A stretch of 64,000 nucleotides of DNA. Origin: Phaseolus vulgaris (Eukaryota > Streptophyta > Magnoliopsida > Fabales > Fabaceae). The stretch covers positions 18,974,111 to 19,038,110 of the forward strand of contig NC_023754.2 in NCBI RefSeq assembly GCF_000499845.2, in the 5' to 3' direction. Each line of letters starts with the position of its first letter. The first letter of the stretch is position 1. The notes below the pieces were generated by a model that ran no database searches, was not told where the DNA came from, and saw only the letters and a program-made list of their open reading frames with translations. This document shows, piece by piece, positions 1 through 10,500 of the stretch. The position numbers and the translations under genes were made by a program.

Positions 1-870
1 AAAAAGTTTCAAACTATTTTCTTCACATATATAAAGATTTATGGAAAATCAACCTTAAAAATGTATATTAAATACACATATTAATAAATATATATATATA
101 TATATATTATTTTTATATTATTAATTCATTCATATTTATATTTACATTATAATAAAATAAGTATTAATTATATAATATAATATAATATAAATAATAATTA
201 TTAAAATATTAATGAATATATAAAATGATAATAAAAATAAAAATATTAATAATAAATTTATGAAATAATAACTATAATTAAATAATTAAAAAATATAAAT
301 AATAATTAATAATGATAAAATTCAATAAAATTAAATAATAGCAACAATAGTAAAATTAAAATTATTATCTTTTATTTAGTTAAAAATAATTTATAATAAT
401 ATAAGTAAATTAATTATTGTATATATTATTTTATAATTTAAAAAAAATATTATATCTATCAAACAATTCACAAATTTTCATTTTTATTTTCATTTTCAAC
501 TTTATTTATCATAATCCACACAACATTTACTTTTCTCATACTTTCTCTTTACATTGGCTTCTTTAAATTTATTCCCTAATTTAAATAAAACATTAGTGCA
601 TATAAGTTAGACAAACAAACCACTAATACTTTTCTTTTTCTGATAATGAATGTATAAATAATTGTTTTTTTCAACACATAATGAATTAAATTAAGTGAAA
701 CATTGGAGTGAGATCATATTAATTGTTATTTGAGGATTAAGATAGTCATGTGTATATATGTAGATGATTCTATTGGTATGGATTTGGTTTAACTCATACT
801 ATAATAACAAAGTCTAAGATGTATAAAAATCTAATAACCAAAAGGATAATAAAAAAGTTAGAATTCATTT
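1..870. other. AT-rich intergenic DNA
   Basis: This stretch is dominated by A and T, with runs of TA and of ATT/AAT between about 60 and 470. I see no coding signal, RNA gene or clear transposon terminus. Confidence 0.6.
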
Positions 871-1005
871 TCTCACCGTGTTGAAATGCCAAATGGCTTT
901 TTTTTATCAGTAAAAAAAAATATAATTCCAGATGGTTTTATTTTATGAGTAAAAAAAATTAAAAAAATAAAACAACTCCACAAGAGTAGTACAGTCATTG
1001 GAGAT

Positions 1006-1078
1006 TGTTGCTGCCCAGGATCGAACTGGGGACCTTTAGTGTGTAAGACTAACGTAATAACCACTACACCACAGCAAC
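1006..1078 (-). tRNA. tRNA-Val (anticodon UAC)
   Basis: Read on the minus strand, 1078-1072 (GTTGCTG) pairs perfectly with 1013-1007 (CAGCAAC) to form a 7 bp acceptor stem, with A at 1006 as the discriminator. The D arm carries GTGTAGTGGTTATTAC. The anticodon loop CTTACAC lies at 1047-1041 with UAC at 1045-1043, closed by TTAGT/ACTAA. The T arm is CCCAG-TTCGATC-CTGGG. There is no intron. A and B box sequences (TGGTGTAGTGG and GGTTCGA-like AGTTCGATCC) are present. A T-rich tract on the minus strand (complement of about 957-971) can end pol III transcription. The gene reads GUA valine codons and looks intact. A scan with tRNAscan-SE would settle isotype and score. Confidence 0.92.
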
Positions 1079-1564
1079 CAAGTGATGGTAAAATCAAATT
1101 AAATTTAGAAATACAGTTTTTTATAAAAATAGAAAAATAATTAAAATCAAATATTTTTTTTTTAGTTTTTTAAATTTACTTTTCCTTTATTAGATGGCTT
1201 AGTTTGAATCTTATTTTTTTTTTTATATAAAAGGTATCACTCTATAAAAGAATTATTATGGAAATATAACATTTCAAGTAAGTTCACATCTTATATTTCA
1301 AGCATCATATACATTTTAGAGAATAAAATTGTATTACAAAACAACATGAATAACAAAAATAAATCGAAAATAAAGAATCATATCCAACAATTTTTTATAA
1401 AAATTAAACATAATATCGTATACTTAGAATTAATTAACTGCAAATACACATAAATATGTTTTTTAAAAGTTGTTTTATTTTACTTATAATATAGTTATAC
1501 TCATTTAAATAATATAATAAATTAATTATAACTTTTAACTATAAGATTATATAATTTATTTATA

Positions 1565-2085
1565 AATATTAGATTATGAATAATTATGAATGCATCAAAA
1601 ATTATAAAAAATAATTCACATATCTATATATTTAAATTTTGGGTTAAATATGTTTTTCGTCTCTGTACTATAATACAATATTGATTTTCGTTCCTGGTTT
1701 AAACTTTAAACCATCCAAGTACCTTAGTACGAAAATGATTGGAATGAGACATTTTATACATGAAATGATTGTTAATTTTTCATAGATTGTTGATTTTTTT
1801 TTTTCAAAAATCGTTGTTGTTTTGATTGCCTATTGATGCCCATTATAACTACTTCCAATGGGTTGATGAAATGGAACCTCAAATTCAATCAATTCCACAT
1901 ACAAAAGAACTCATTCCAATAATTTCCATACTACAAGCACCTAAATGGTCTAAAGTTTGGACCGGAAAGAAAACCAATTTCGTCCTACAGTACATGAACA
2001 ATAAACATATTTAACCCAAAATTTAAATATATCGATATGTGAATTATTTTTTTTATAATTGTTGATGTATTCATAATCTAATATT
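1565..2085. mobile_element. MITE-like element with ~85 bp terminal inverted repeats
   Basis: About 1565-1654 is matched, reversed and complemented, by about 2003-2085. Both arms carry the same order of words: AATATTAGATTATGAAT, ATTATAAAAAA, ATAATTCACATATC and TTTAAATTTTGGGTTAAATATG. The left arm has a few extra bases. The 350 bp core contains no convincing gene; an open frame there has no recognisable domain. This is a non-autonomous inverted-repeat element. The superfamily is not clear, because the borders end in the palindromic AATATT, which hides any target duplication. Confidence 0.7.
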
Positions 2086-2094
2086 GATAAGAAA

Positions 2095-2505
2095 AAAATT
2101 CAACTAGTCAATCTTGGGGTGCGGCGGATAAGCAAAATTCAACCAGTCAACCTGCAAGCGCAACTGATAAGAAAAAATTCAAAAAGCGGATGCTCAATAA
2201 CATTTAACTAGTCGAGCTGGTTGATGATGCAACTAATTAGCAAAATTGGACAGGTCAGGTTATGGGGACAAATGATCAACAAAATTCAACCAGCCGAGTT
2301 GAGGGCATGATTGATCAACAAAAATTGAATCAGTTGACTTGGGGTGCAATTGATCAACAAAAATTCTACCCGTCAATCTAGTGGTGTATCTAATCAGCAA
2401 AATTCAACTATCCAAGTTAAGGGCGCAACTGATCAACAAAAATTCAACTAGTCAACCTAAGAGCACAATTGATCAGTAAAAATTCAACAGTTGAACTATG
2501 GTTGA
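2095..2505. repeat. Degenerate minisatellite, ~40-48 bp units
   Basis: A unit built around GATCAACAAAAATTCAAC followed by (C/T)AGTCAACCT and a GGGCGCAA-like stretch recurs about nine times, with substitutions and length changes. The tract is less AT-rich than its surroundings. I see no gene in it. Its borders are approximate because the units are old and diverged. Confidence 0.7.
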
Positions 2506-2509
2506 GGTT

Positions 2510-3559
2510 GAGCTTAGTCAACATTTGGTAACCATATCCTGAAAGATCAATGCTCTCAACGAAAATGACGATGTCAAAATCGAGCATTGCAATAAGTAAA
2601 ACACTTTCGTTCTTGCCCTCTTCCTTGCTCTTACCCTCTCACTGTTTTAAAACAAAAATGTGTTTTTAAAGTGGAATTCGATAAATTTTGAAGTACTTTC
2701 TCTCTACTATCCTCTTTATGCTTCTATTTTCCTTTCATTATTTGCAATGGTGGCAGTTACCAATATGCTAAGACTTTTCAGAGCGAAATCATCGGAGGAA
2801 GACTTCTCAGCAAAGTATCGAAGGAGTAAAGGAGGAGGTTCTTTTGATTTTGCTATGATTGAAAATTTAGTTATTCATGGCCTGAAGGGACACGAATGAC
2901 GACAATGTTGTCTTGTGGGGGCAGAAAATGTTTTACCTTGCCCCACGATGGATGTCATGGTTCAAAGTTTAAATGATTTCAAACCAAATCATTCAAGTTG
3001 AATCCCCTTACTTATATTGAGAGATGTATTTTATAGGCTCTAGTTAGTTTTCTTCCATCGTCTGGATCTTAAGTAATATTATCTAATTTTAAAGTTTGTA
3101 TTTTTCTCAACTAACACAAGTAGATATCCCTTTATTTCTTTGTTAAGATTTTGGATAGTTTATTGAATGATTTTATTAATAATTAATAGAACTTATAACC
3201 GACTTTAAATAAATTACATTCTCTTTTAACAGGATATTTGACTAAATACCAATATAATACTAAAAAGGACTAGTAGGTGTGGAACCATAAAGAAGCAAAA
3301 GAATACACAGCATGTAGGAATAACAGGCTCAAACCAGGGAGGAAGACTCTAAGCTGTACGATTTATTGTGAAAATTAATCGTTCTTCCATCCACACAACA
3401 TCTTGCATGCATGGAGAGTGATTCTTAATAGAGTAGCAGCATGCAATAAACTGCATAATAGAGTAGTAATTGTGGGTAGTAGAATGTGTGTCATGTATGA
3501 ATCCAGTGAGAAACAGTAAGCCATCTGTTTATCTGTTGTAGGTAGCAGGAGAGATATAT
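2510..3559. other. Intergenic DNA with one short unassigned ORF
   Basis: A 79-codon open frame at 2660-2899 (plus) encodes a hydrophobic N-terminal stretch (around residues 12-38) followed by a polar tail (RAKSSEEDFSAKYRRSKGGG). No known domain is recognised, and it may be the first exon of a decayed gene or chance. The rest, to 3559, has no coding signal I can support. Confidence 0.3.
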
Positions 3560-4962
3560 GAAACTTACAGGTTTTTTACCAAAATGTTGCATTCTTTTTT
3601 CATATTTACGTAAATGGGCAAAAGCAGAAAAAATTACAGAAATGGGCAATTCTTGATCAAAGTTGTCAATGGTGTAGGCAACATCAATTAAATTTGTTAA
3701 TTTATCTACTTTTTATTTTTTAATTAAAGTTTCTAACTCGGTTGACAACTTCAGTTTAAATAAAATTGGATACTGGATTGGCAATTCAGTTGACAAGTTG
3801 AGTTGATTTTTTTTTAAAGAAATGACAATTAATGTTTTTGGAAATAAAAATATATAGTTAAAATTTTTATTTTAATTATAATATCAAAATTTTATTTTAT
3901 TTTATTTAAGAAAATGGTATATAAAGTTGAAGAATTAAAATTAATTTTTTTACAATAATTTTAAATAAATTGGGTTAAAAATGAGTTGTGTGATAAATTA
4001 AAAATATTTACTATTTTTTAAATATTGCTAAAGTTAAAAATACACTTATAAAAATGTGATATGATTTATGTATAAATTTTTAGATTATATAATATATGAA
4101 AATATAAATTATGTAATATGTAAAAAGTAATAATATACATGTATTTATGGAAAATAAATGTATTAAAAAATAAATGAAATTATTGAATAGAAGTCATTAA
4201 AAGAAGATGATATTAAAATATTTGCAACCTCTACCATGACCCCCATCTGCCTACAATCCAATGTCATCCCATGTAGTATTATCGACCAACAAGACTACCA
4301 TGCGTCACATCTTCACATAGATGACAATTTTTCCTACCTCTTTATTTTATAATCATGTATGAATTGTACTTATTTATCATTTTATAAATATTGTTTAAAC
4401 GTTACCCTATTTATTTATAATTATATCAACTATAAACGTTATCCTATTTCACGAACATAATTTCAATTTTTTAAAAACAAAAAAAGTATTTTTAATTTTA
4501 ACATTATTTAAAAAATACTAAATATTTTATATTTATTACACAACCTATTTTTAATCCAACTTAATTTTGGATAACTTTGTTTATTGTGAAAACAAAAATT
4601 TAGTTTTAATTTTTTTTAGTTTTAATAGTTTTAATTAAAAAATTTATTATTATATAAAAAAATTAATTTTAAAAAAATAATTATTTTAAAAAAATAACTG
4701 AATTTGCCAGCCGAATTAGCAACTTCAATGGAGTGAAATTGGCAATCCAGTATTCAATTTTATTTAAACTGAAGTTGTCAACTCAATTAGAAACTTTAAT
4801 TAAAAAATAAAAAACAGACAGATTAACAAATTTAATTGATGTTGCCTACACCATTAACAACTTTGACCAAGAATTACCTATTTATATATTTTTTTCTGTT
4901 TTTGTCCATTTACGTAAATATGGAAAAAAATGCACCATTTTGGTGAAAAAACCGAAACTTAC
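3560..4962. mobile_element. Mutator-type (MULE) foldback element, non-autonomous
   Basis: The 9 bp sequence GAAACTTAC stands directly outside both ends (3560-3568 and 4954-4962), as expected for a Mutator target-site duplication. The element inside (3569-4953) begins GGTTTTTTACCAAAATG and ends in its near-complement CATTTTGGTGAAAAAACC. The inverted similarity continues inward for at least 260 bp per arm (including GTTGTCAA...GTGTAGGCAACATCAATTAAATTTGTTAA) and faintly for perhaps 450 bp. The core around 4220-4330 is unique sequence. There is no transposase ORF, so movement would need a MULE elsewhere. Confidence 0.82.
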
Positions 4963-5844
4963 TCTATAACTGGATTAGTATAAGCACAGTGCAACATAAG
5001 GATGTTAAAAATTAGTTCTATCAGTTTGAGTTACTGTGCCTTAATAATAAGGTAAATAAGATTTAGAGATATAAGTGAGCAGCAATTATCTAAAGCATAT
5101 GAACCACAGAAATACAGAGGAAATCTTTTTGCGCAAGTAAAAGCTTGAATTTGGATAACTCATGAAAACAAAAGATCAAATTTCTCCTGAGTGGTGTCTT
5201 CTTAATACTTTAATATTGTGTAAATTTCTGAAGATAACCTACAAGACAAGGCCCTGTTAGTGGTTTCAGACACTACAATGGGTGCCTACATGGTAAACAA
5301 GTCTTCTGTCTTTCATTTCTGGTTTTGAGTGAATTCTGGAAAACTCTGTTATATACTCTATTTTTCTTCCCACTTTGATTTGAGATCACACCTTTTTGGC
5401 TAGTTCTGACATGAGATTCTGTTTCCACTAAATCGATATGTTAAATAGATATTAGTTAAACACCACAGAGAATTGTTAATCGAAATCACTTAATCATAAA
5501 ATTGTAGAAATCAAGTACAGAACTAAACTAAAACTGTTTGATTTTTTTATGAAAATCATTTAACTATAATCCATTATACCTTTGGGAGAGGGATTGTGAG
5601 CATAACTTAACAAAGACACAGAGAATATAGTGTACATGTTCAAATGGTTGCAAATCCGAGTCTTCAATTCAAAATAAAACCCTATTTTGTAATAATTGTT
5701 GAGAGCTTGAGAACTATTTGGAATAAAATAATTCACGACAACTTTTATGCATAGCAGAGGATGATGAGACACCAACATTAAACTAACAATACTGCTTACA
5801 AGCAAATGTTTTTTTGAAGGAAACACGATAGGTCTGAAGGTAGT
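4963..5844. other. Intergenic DNA downstream of MADS gene 1
   Basis: No gene or transposon terminus is recognised. The stretch next to 5844 is probably the 3' untranslated region of the minus-strand MADS gene; a minus-strand open frame at 5560-5826 shows no domain. Confidence 0.35.
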
Positions 5845-6381
5845 TTAGAGTTTAAGATTAGTATCTACAAATGGTTGTATCTGGGGTTGGTATGGTGCCT
5901 CAGTAACATTTGTAATTTCCAACATTCTACTAATGTCGTTCAATTTCTGTTCAATCACTGATGAAAGAAGATTCAAATCTGCCAAGGTCATATGATGTTG
6001 AGGCTGAACCCTACTCGAATTAAGGCATTGAAACATGAACATGGTAATCTCCATTTCCTTATTCTCCTCCTCAAGTTTCCTAATCTTCCTTTTACCCTTC
6101 ACTATACTTTTTTCCATGACACTCTCCTGATTCCCCATCTTGTGCTTCTTCCATTCAGGCATGGTCCTGAACTTTTCAACCACATCTTGAACACCTGATT
6201 CAGATGGCCAAATCTGTGGCTCTTGATCAAAGGGGCTATACACTATGGCACATGCTTCTACTCCACAAAGGGTGCTCAGTTCTTTAATCTTCTTCAACAT
6301 TGACTTCTTCCTCCTTCTATACGATGCCCTCCTGGCACAATCATTGGCTATGAATGCCAGTTTCACCTTTCTCCCTGTCAT
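5845..6381 (-). CDS. Type I MADS-box protein, AGL80-like (gene 1, shortened C terminus)
   Basis: This intronless gene encodes a 178-residue nuclear DNA-binding protein of the M-gamma class. The MADS domain fills residues 1 to about 60: MTGRKVKLAFIANDCARRAS, then a basic RRRKKSMLKKI stretch and ELSTLCGVEACAIVYSP. A WPSESGVQDVVEKFR block typical of AGL80-like proteins follows, then a charged coiled stretch and the conserved MFQCLNSSRV and SSVIEQKLNDI blocks. The start at 6381 was chosen because type I MADS proteins begin at this Met; an in-frame ATG at 6447 would add 22 unrelated residues. The protein is 50-65 residues shorter than its two neighbours because the region between QPQIQ and PFVDTNL is missing, although the last residues are still homologous. 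By analogy with Arabidopsis AGL80 a role in the central cell or endosperm is likely (inference). Confidence 0.87.
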   Translation of the reverse strand: MTGRKVKLAFIANDCARRASYRRRKKSMLKKIKELSTLCGVEACAIVYSPFDQEPQIWPSESGVQDVVEKFRTMPEWKKHKMGNQESVMEKSIVKGKRKIRKLEEENKEMEITMFMFQCLNSSRVQPQHHMTLADLNLLSSVIEQKLNDISRMLEITNVTEAPYQPQIQPFVDTNLKL

Positions 6382-7330
6382 GTTCTGACAAAAAGAAAAT
6401 GATGAACTGTGTGATTTTCTTGTGGTTTCTGCTGCTGCTACCAGCAACCACTTTATAGTATATAGAATAATTTATTACATCCCTGGTTTTGTACATTCAG
6501 ATTTCACATGCATAGAGAATACAAAGAATCTCACACACTTTAATGATATTTAATTAATTTGCAAAATTTACATTATGCATGAGATAGTAGATTACTTTAT
6601 TGAGTTGGTATAACAATGCTAATATGTGTGTATGTATAGAAAATCTTTATTTACATTGTTGAATTTGATGCATATATAATGACAGACTAAATTTTTTTAA
6701 TAGTATTATTATTGTTATCATTTGATGATGTCATCTGGTTTTACACAGATTTTTAATATCATTCCATACATGAATTATATCCGGCATATTTTGAAATTGT
6801 AAGAGAATAGTAATATATTAAAAAATTATTTTCATAATTTAATTTATCATATATGGATAGTTTACAATTTTAATATTATTTTAAAGTTGGTGATTTTTAA
6901 ATGGCAAGAGGTTTCGTATATACAATTCTTTTCTCATCATTTAATTTGATGCATGAATAAATAGTTTTTTAATTTATTAATTGCATTTTAACAATTGTCA
7001 TATTAGAGTAAAACTTTCGTATCATATACTTAAAATAGACCACCAAATTATATATTCATTCTGTGACCATTTTAAGAAACATGATTTTAGAAGTTTTTTC
7101 TTCCTAATATTAATCCAATGAATGCATATTATCTAATAAATTATGGAAATATATTTGACGTTTTATAAATTAGATAAAGGCAAATGAACATATTATGAAC
7201 TAAAATAGAAAAAGACTTCTAAACTCATATATGACGCGTGATACATATTTAGATATGAACTAATACAAAATATATTTTCATATCGATCTGTTTTTTACCT
7301 TTTACATTTAACAAAAAAATAGAGTAACAT
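6382..7330 (-). promoter_or_regulatory. Upstream region of MADS gene 1, a copy of the cluster's repeated 5' module
   Basis: The sequence upstream of gene 1 shares ordered words with the upstream regions of the other MADS genes: CACTTTAATGATATTTAATTAATTTGCAAAATTTACATTATG near 6537-6577, TTTTAACAATTGTCA near 6988, and TGTGACCATTTTAAGAAACAT near 7063. A TATA-like TATAGTATATAG lies at about 6453-6464. The module extends about 0.9 kb, so the duplicated unit included regulatory DNA. No transcription factor site is claimed. Confidence 0.6.
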
Positions 7331-7374
7331 TTTGCATTATAAATCATTAAAGTAGAGGCTACCAACTTTTTATG

Positions 7375-7493
7375 TGTTGGAGATCCCACATCGACTAGAG
7401 ATGAAGACAATTTCATTGTATATAAGTGGGTGCAAATCTCAATCCTATGAGTTGGTTTTATGGGGTTGAGTTAGGTTTAAAGTTCACTGGTCA
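7375..7493 (+). mobile_element. TRIM-type solo LTR (copy A)
   Basis: TGTTGGAGATCCCACATCGACTAGAGATGA begins a ~118 bp unit that continues with TATATAAGTGGGTGCAAA, CCTATGAGTTGGTTTTATGGGGTTGAGTTAGG and a tail related to AAAGTTCACT. The same unit recurs at 35177-35297, 44270-44390, 45139-45259 and 50140-50250. Two of those copies stand next to TGGTATCAGAG, the complement of the initiator tRNA-Met 3' end, which shows that the unit is an LTR of a short retroelement. Confidence 0.75.
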
Positions 7494-7609
7494 TGAATAT
7501 TTTCTTTTATGCATAAGTCATGACAACAAAGTATACTCAATATTACAAGAAAATTATTAAATAATAATTAAATATAGAAAAGAGACTTTTTTACATTAAT
7601 CCTGTGATC

Positions 7610-7970
7610 TCTCAGACTTCTCCAGCCTTCATACTTTCAAATCAATAATACCCAAATTGTCAGCGTCTGGAGGCTCGCAAACTTTCTTCTAAGAAGTTCA
7701 AACAATCTTCCTCCTTTCCAACCCCCACCCCCATTGAAAATGCCTTTGAATACTCTTTATCTCCTCCTTTAACACTACAACATGCAACTTATATAGAGAC
7801 ATGTAAAATAACGGAATTGACGAAAGTCAAACTTAATAAGGTAGATCCTCCCGACCAAAAAGAGAAGTCTTCCTAATCTAGTCTTCAATTTTTCGATCAC
7901 ACCACCCCAAAAAGCACCTCTCTTACGGCACCCCCAACCATCAAACCCAAGTATTTAAAAAGATTATTTT
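7610..7970 (-). pseudogene. LINE (L1-like) reverse transcriptase 3' fragment
   Basis: Read on the minus strand, 7960-7830 encodes YLGLMVGG, CRKRGAFWGG and KLKTRLGR in order. These are landmarks downstream of the catalytic site in plant L1 reverse transcriptases. Further along, a frame around 7690-7660 gives CEPPDADNLGIID, also a LINE landmark. Frames change between the blocks and stops intervene, so this is a dead fragment. The same landmarks occur in the LINE remnant at 11490-12960. Confidence 0.65.
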
Positions 7971-7989
7971 ATAATTTGTTATTAATAAT

Positions 7990-8640
7990 TGAAACTACTT
8001 TACATACCAATAATTATTTTAGTTTATAAAATGGTATTTAATTTAGTCAAATAATAACTAATTATTTTAATCTTTAAAATTAATTTTTATTTAATTTTTT
8101 GTTTTACAATATCCTCTAATTCAAAACTACATCACAATTAGACTTATTCAATTCAATTTTATGAGTGTTTGTGTGTTATTTGTTTTCAACAATGCACCAC
8201 TTTATTTGTTTCCTTCATAGCCAGGCACTTTAGATGAATTTCAACAAGTTAAATTAGAAAAAGTTATAAGCTGAAGACAGCTAAACTTTGATAAGTTTAG
8301 CACTTTTGTTTAAAGAATAAAGTTTTAATTTCTTGTAGCTTTTTTTTAATGATATGGCTGTGCATGTGATCTATAAATATGTTTAACAATTTATTTTATT
8401 ATAATACCTTTAAAAGATTAGTAAACTTATTGCATTATTAATAAAAAAGGTCTATTAAATTACAAATTTTTAATATTATTGTGTAATTTATATATTTCTT
8501 ATATATAACACAATAAATGACTTATTTAAAACTCTATTTACTAATATGACATTTAAGCAAAATATAAAATTATTTTCTAATGATTTTATATATTTTCCTT
8601 TATATATAGATTAATAATTAAGAAAGGTAAAATAAATATA
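7990..8640. other. AT-rich intergenic DNA
   Basis: No gene, RNA gene or transposon end is recognised. Composition becomes steadily more AT-rich toward the trinucleotide-rich tract that follows. Confidence 0.5.
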
Positions 8641-9500
8641 TAACTAGTATATATGTGTAATAATTTTAATATAATTATAATACTAACAAAAAAATTATTA
8701 TTTATATTTATTTAAATAGGTCAATTTGATTGTTTTGAATTTTATTAATAATAGTAATCAAATTATTAAATTAATATTTTTATTTTAATATATATATATA
8801 TATATTAATATAAAATAAAATTATTAGTATTACTTTCATCATAAATTATTAATAATAATAAGAAAATTAATAATATTATTATTATAATTATTTTCATAAT
8901 TAATTTTAATATTATTATTATCATAATAATAATAATTTTTTATTATTATTATTATGATAATAATAATAATAAATTATTATTATTATCTTCATTATCATTA
9001 CATCAAATTATTAAATTAATATTTTAATTTTAATATATATTAATCTAAAATAACATATTAGTATTAGTGTTATTATAAATTATTATTAAGAATAAGAAAA
9101 TTATTAATACTATTATTGTAGTTATTATCATAATTATTTTTTATATTATTGTCATTACTATTATTATATTTCTTATTATTATCATTGTTATTATTATTAT
9201 TAAACTAATGTTATTACTATTACTATCATCATAAATTATTATCAATAAGAAAACTATTAATATTATTATATTTATTATTATTATTATTTTCATTATTAAT
9301 TTAAAATTTTTGTTTTAATATATTATTATGAAATAAATTTATTAGTATTACCGTGGTCTTAAATTATTATTAATAAAAAATATTAATATTATTATTATGA
9401 TAATTATTTTTAATTTTTTTTATCAGCAGTTATTTTTATTTTTAATATTATTATTACTATTATCTTCATTATTATTATTACATCAAATTATTACATTAAA
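8640..9500. repeat. (ATT)n-rich tract with a higher-order repeat
   Basis: The tract consists largely of ATT, TTA and TAT triplets. On a larger scale, the block ATTATTAAATTAATATTTT followed by TTAGTATTA...CATAAATTATTA...AAGAAAATTA recurs at about 8755, 9008, 9200 and 9295. This gives a diverged tandem organisation with a spacing of roughly 100-250 bp. No gene is present. Confidence 0.6.
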
Positions 9501-10010
9501 TGTCTTTCAAGTGAATGATATTTGACAACATGACAGGTCTACCAGGATGATGAAAAACATCCTCTGACCATTAAAAAAATGGGATGTTGATATAGAGGTA
9601 CGATTACAATCTAGGTAGCGAAATACACACGGCTAGCCATTAATTTCTATTATTTTCTTCCACATAAAATTTAATTATTAAGTAGTTTCAATGAATTAAT
9701 TAATCTCTTAATTGGCTATATGAAAGACATCTTTTTATTTATTCTAACAAAAAATAATCGTAAAATTTAACAATCCCTTATTTATTTATTGTTATTCAAA
9801 TTATAGTCTATATATAATTGATAAGATCTGGATGGTATTTTTATATAGTATGAAATGTTTTTATTATTGATCGATAATATATCTTCATTCTAATTTCACA
9901 TAAAAAATTTATTTTATCAGTAAAAAATAATTAAAATAACATTAGACACTTCAGTGATATCCAAATCCTTGTAGAACACTTCAAAAATGTCTCAATTTTT
10001 ATATAAAAAA
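9500..10010. other. Intergenic DNA
   Basis: AT-rich sequence with no supported gene. It ends at the plastid rDNA insert. Confidence 0.4.
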
Positions 10011-10016
10011 TGGTTA

Positions 10017-10091
10017 AGACAGTTCGGTCCATATCCGGTGTGGGCGTTAGAGCATTGAGAGGACCTTTCCCTAGTACGAGAGGACCGGGAA
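10017..10091 (+). other. Nuclear insert of plastid 23S rDNA (NUPT), ~75 bp
   Basis: AGTTCGGTCCATATCCGGTG, then TGGGCGTTAGAGCATTGAG and CCTAGTACGAGAGGACCGGG, match what I know of the 3' part of chloroplast 23S rRNA, including the sarcin-ricin loop core AGTACGAGAGG. The plastid sequence would continue with AGGACGCACC after CCGGGA; here it switches to unrelated ACACTTGATT. On the left, only AGAC matches before nuclear sequence. This is a short, sharply bounded transfer of organelle DNA with no rRNA function. The plastid rather than the mitochondrial form is indicated by the GTGTGGGCGTTAGAGCATTGAG segment. Confidence 0.85.
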
Positions 10092-10236
10092 CACTTGATT
10101 TACAAACATTTTTCAAACAATACAAATCATCAAAGTGGTCCTCAAATGAAAAGATCACATCAACATTTATCCTATTAGAATCCTTATAACAATCTGCCCT
10201 TCATTCCTTCGCAACCTACAAAAATGAAACTTTTCC

Positions 10237-10285
10237 TAGCCTTTAACTAAGTCATTCTGCTAAGCCTTTAACTAAGTCATTCTGC
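10237..10285. repeat. Two-copy tandem repeat, ~25 bp
   Basis: AGCCTTTAACTAAGTCATTC followed by TGCTA occurs twice head to tail. It lies between the plastid insert and the K-box remnant and marks a locally rearranged stretch. Confidence 0.7.
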
Positions 10286-10344
10286 TATGGCAATAAACAC
10301 AACAAAGCTTTATATCAAAAACAACAAAGGAAACCTGCGTACTG

Positions 10345-10500
10345 TTGATACACTTCCTCTCATATATGTTGTTGTTATTCTCTCTCGTGTTAAGCTATCT
10401 TAGCTCGTAGAAAATTATTGTGGTTTTGCAGCTCCAGTTCCCGCTTTTGCATGAACTCAATATCCACAGATCCTTATTCTCAAAAGTTTCTCCAATATGA
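10345..10500 (-). pseudogene. AGAMOUS-clade MIKC MADS K-domain fragment
   Basis: On the minus strand around 10465-10405 one frame encodes IEFMQKRELELQNHNNFLRA followed by KIA. This closely resembles the K-domain stretch of AGAMOUS/SHATTERPROOF/SEEDSTICK-type proteins (family pattern IEYMQKRE.DL.N.N..LRAKIAENER). The expected Glu codon after KIA is a stop (TAA), and a second stop follows after HERE. Just upstream, around 10497-10480, LEKLLRIR resembles the preceding K-domain residues (RIRSKKNE), but the residues between have been lost. No MADS domain of this type lies nearby, so it is a dead exon-sized fragment. It belongs to a different MADS lineage from the intact genes around it. Confidence 0.6.

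Noticed and set aside
873..1097. 74-codon minus-strand ORF
   Set aside because: It overlaps the tRNA-Val gene, and its middle part is the translated tRNA.
1826..2014. 62-codon ORF inside the 1565-2085 inverted-repeat element
   Set aside because: There is no domain, it runs into the inverted repeat, and no second copy is available to show conservation.
8640..9500. CRISPR-like or regular spaced repeats
   Set aside because: The repeats are AT-rich triplet expansions with diverged longer units; there are no fixed repeats with unique spacers, and the genome is eukaryotic.
10017..10091. Functional rRNA gene suggested by the AGTACGAGAGGACC motif
   Set aside because: Only about 75 bp of 23S sequence is present with abrupt ends; it is a plastid DNA insert.
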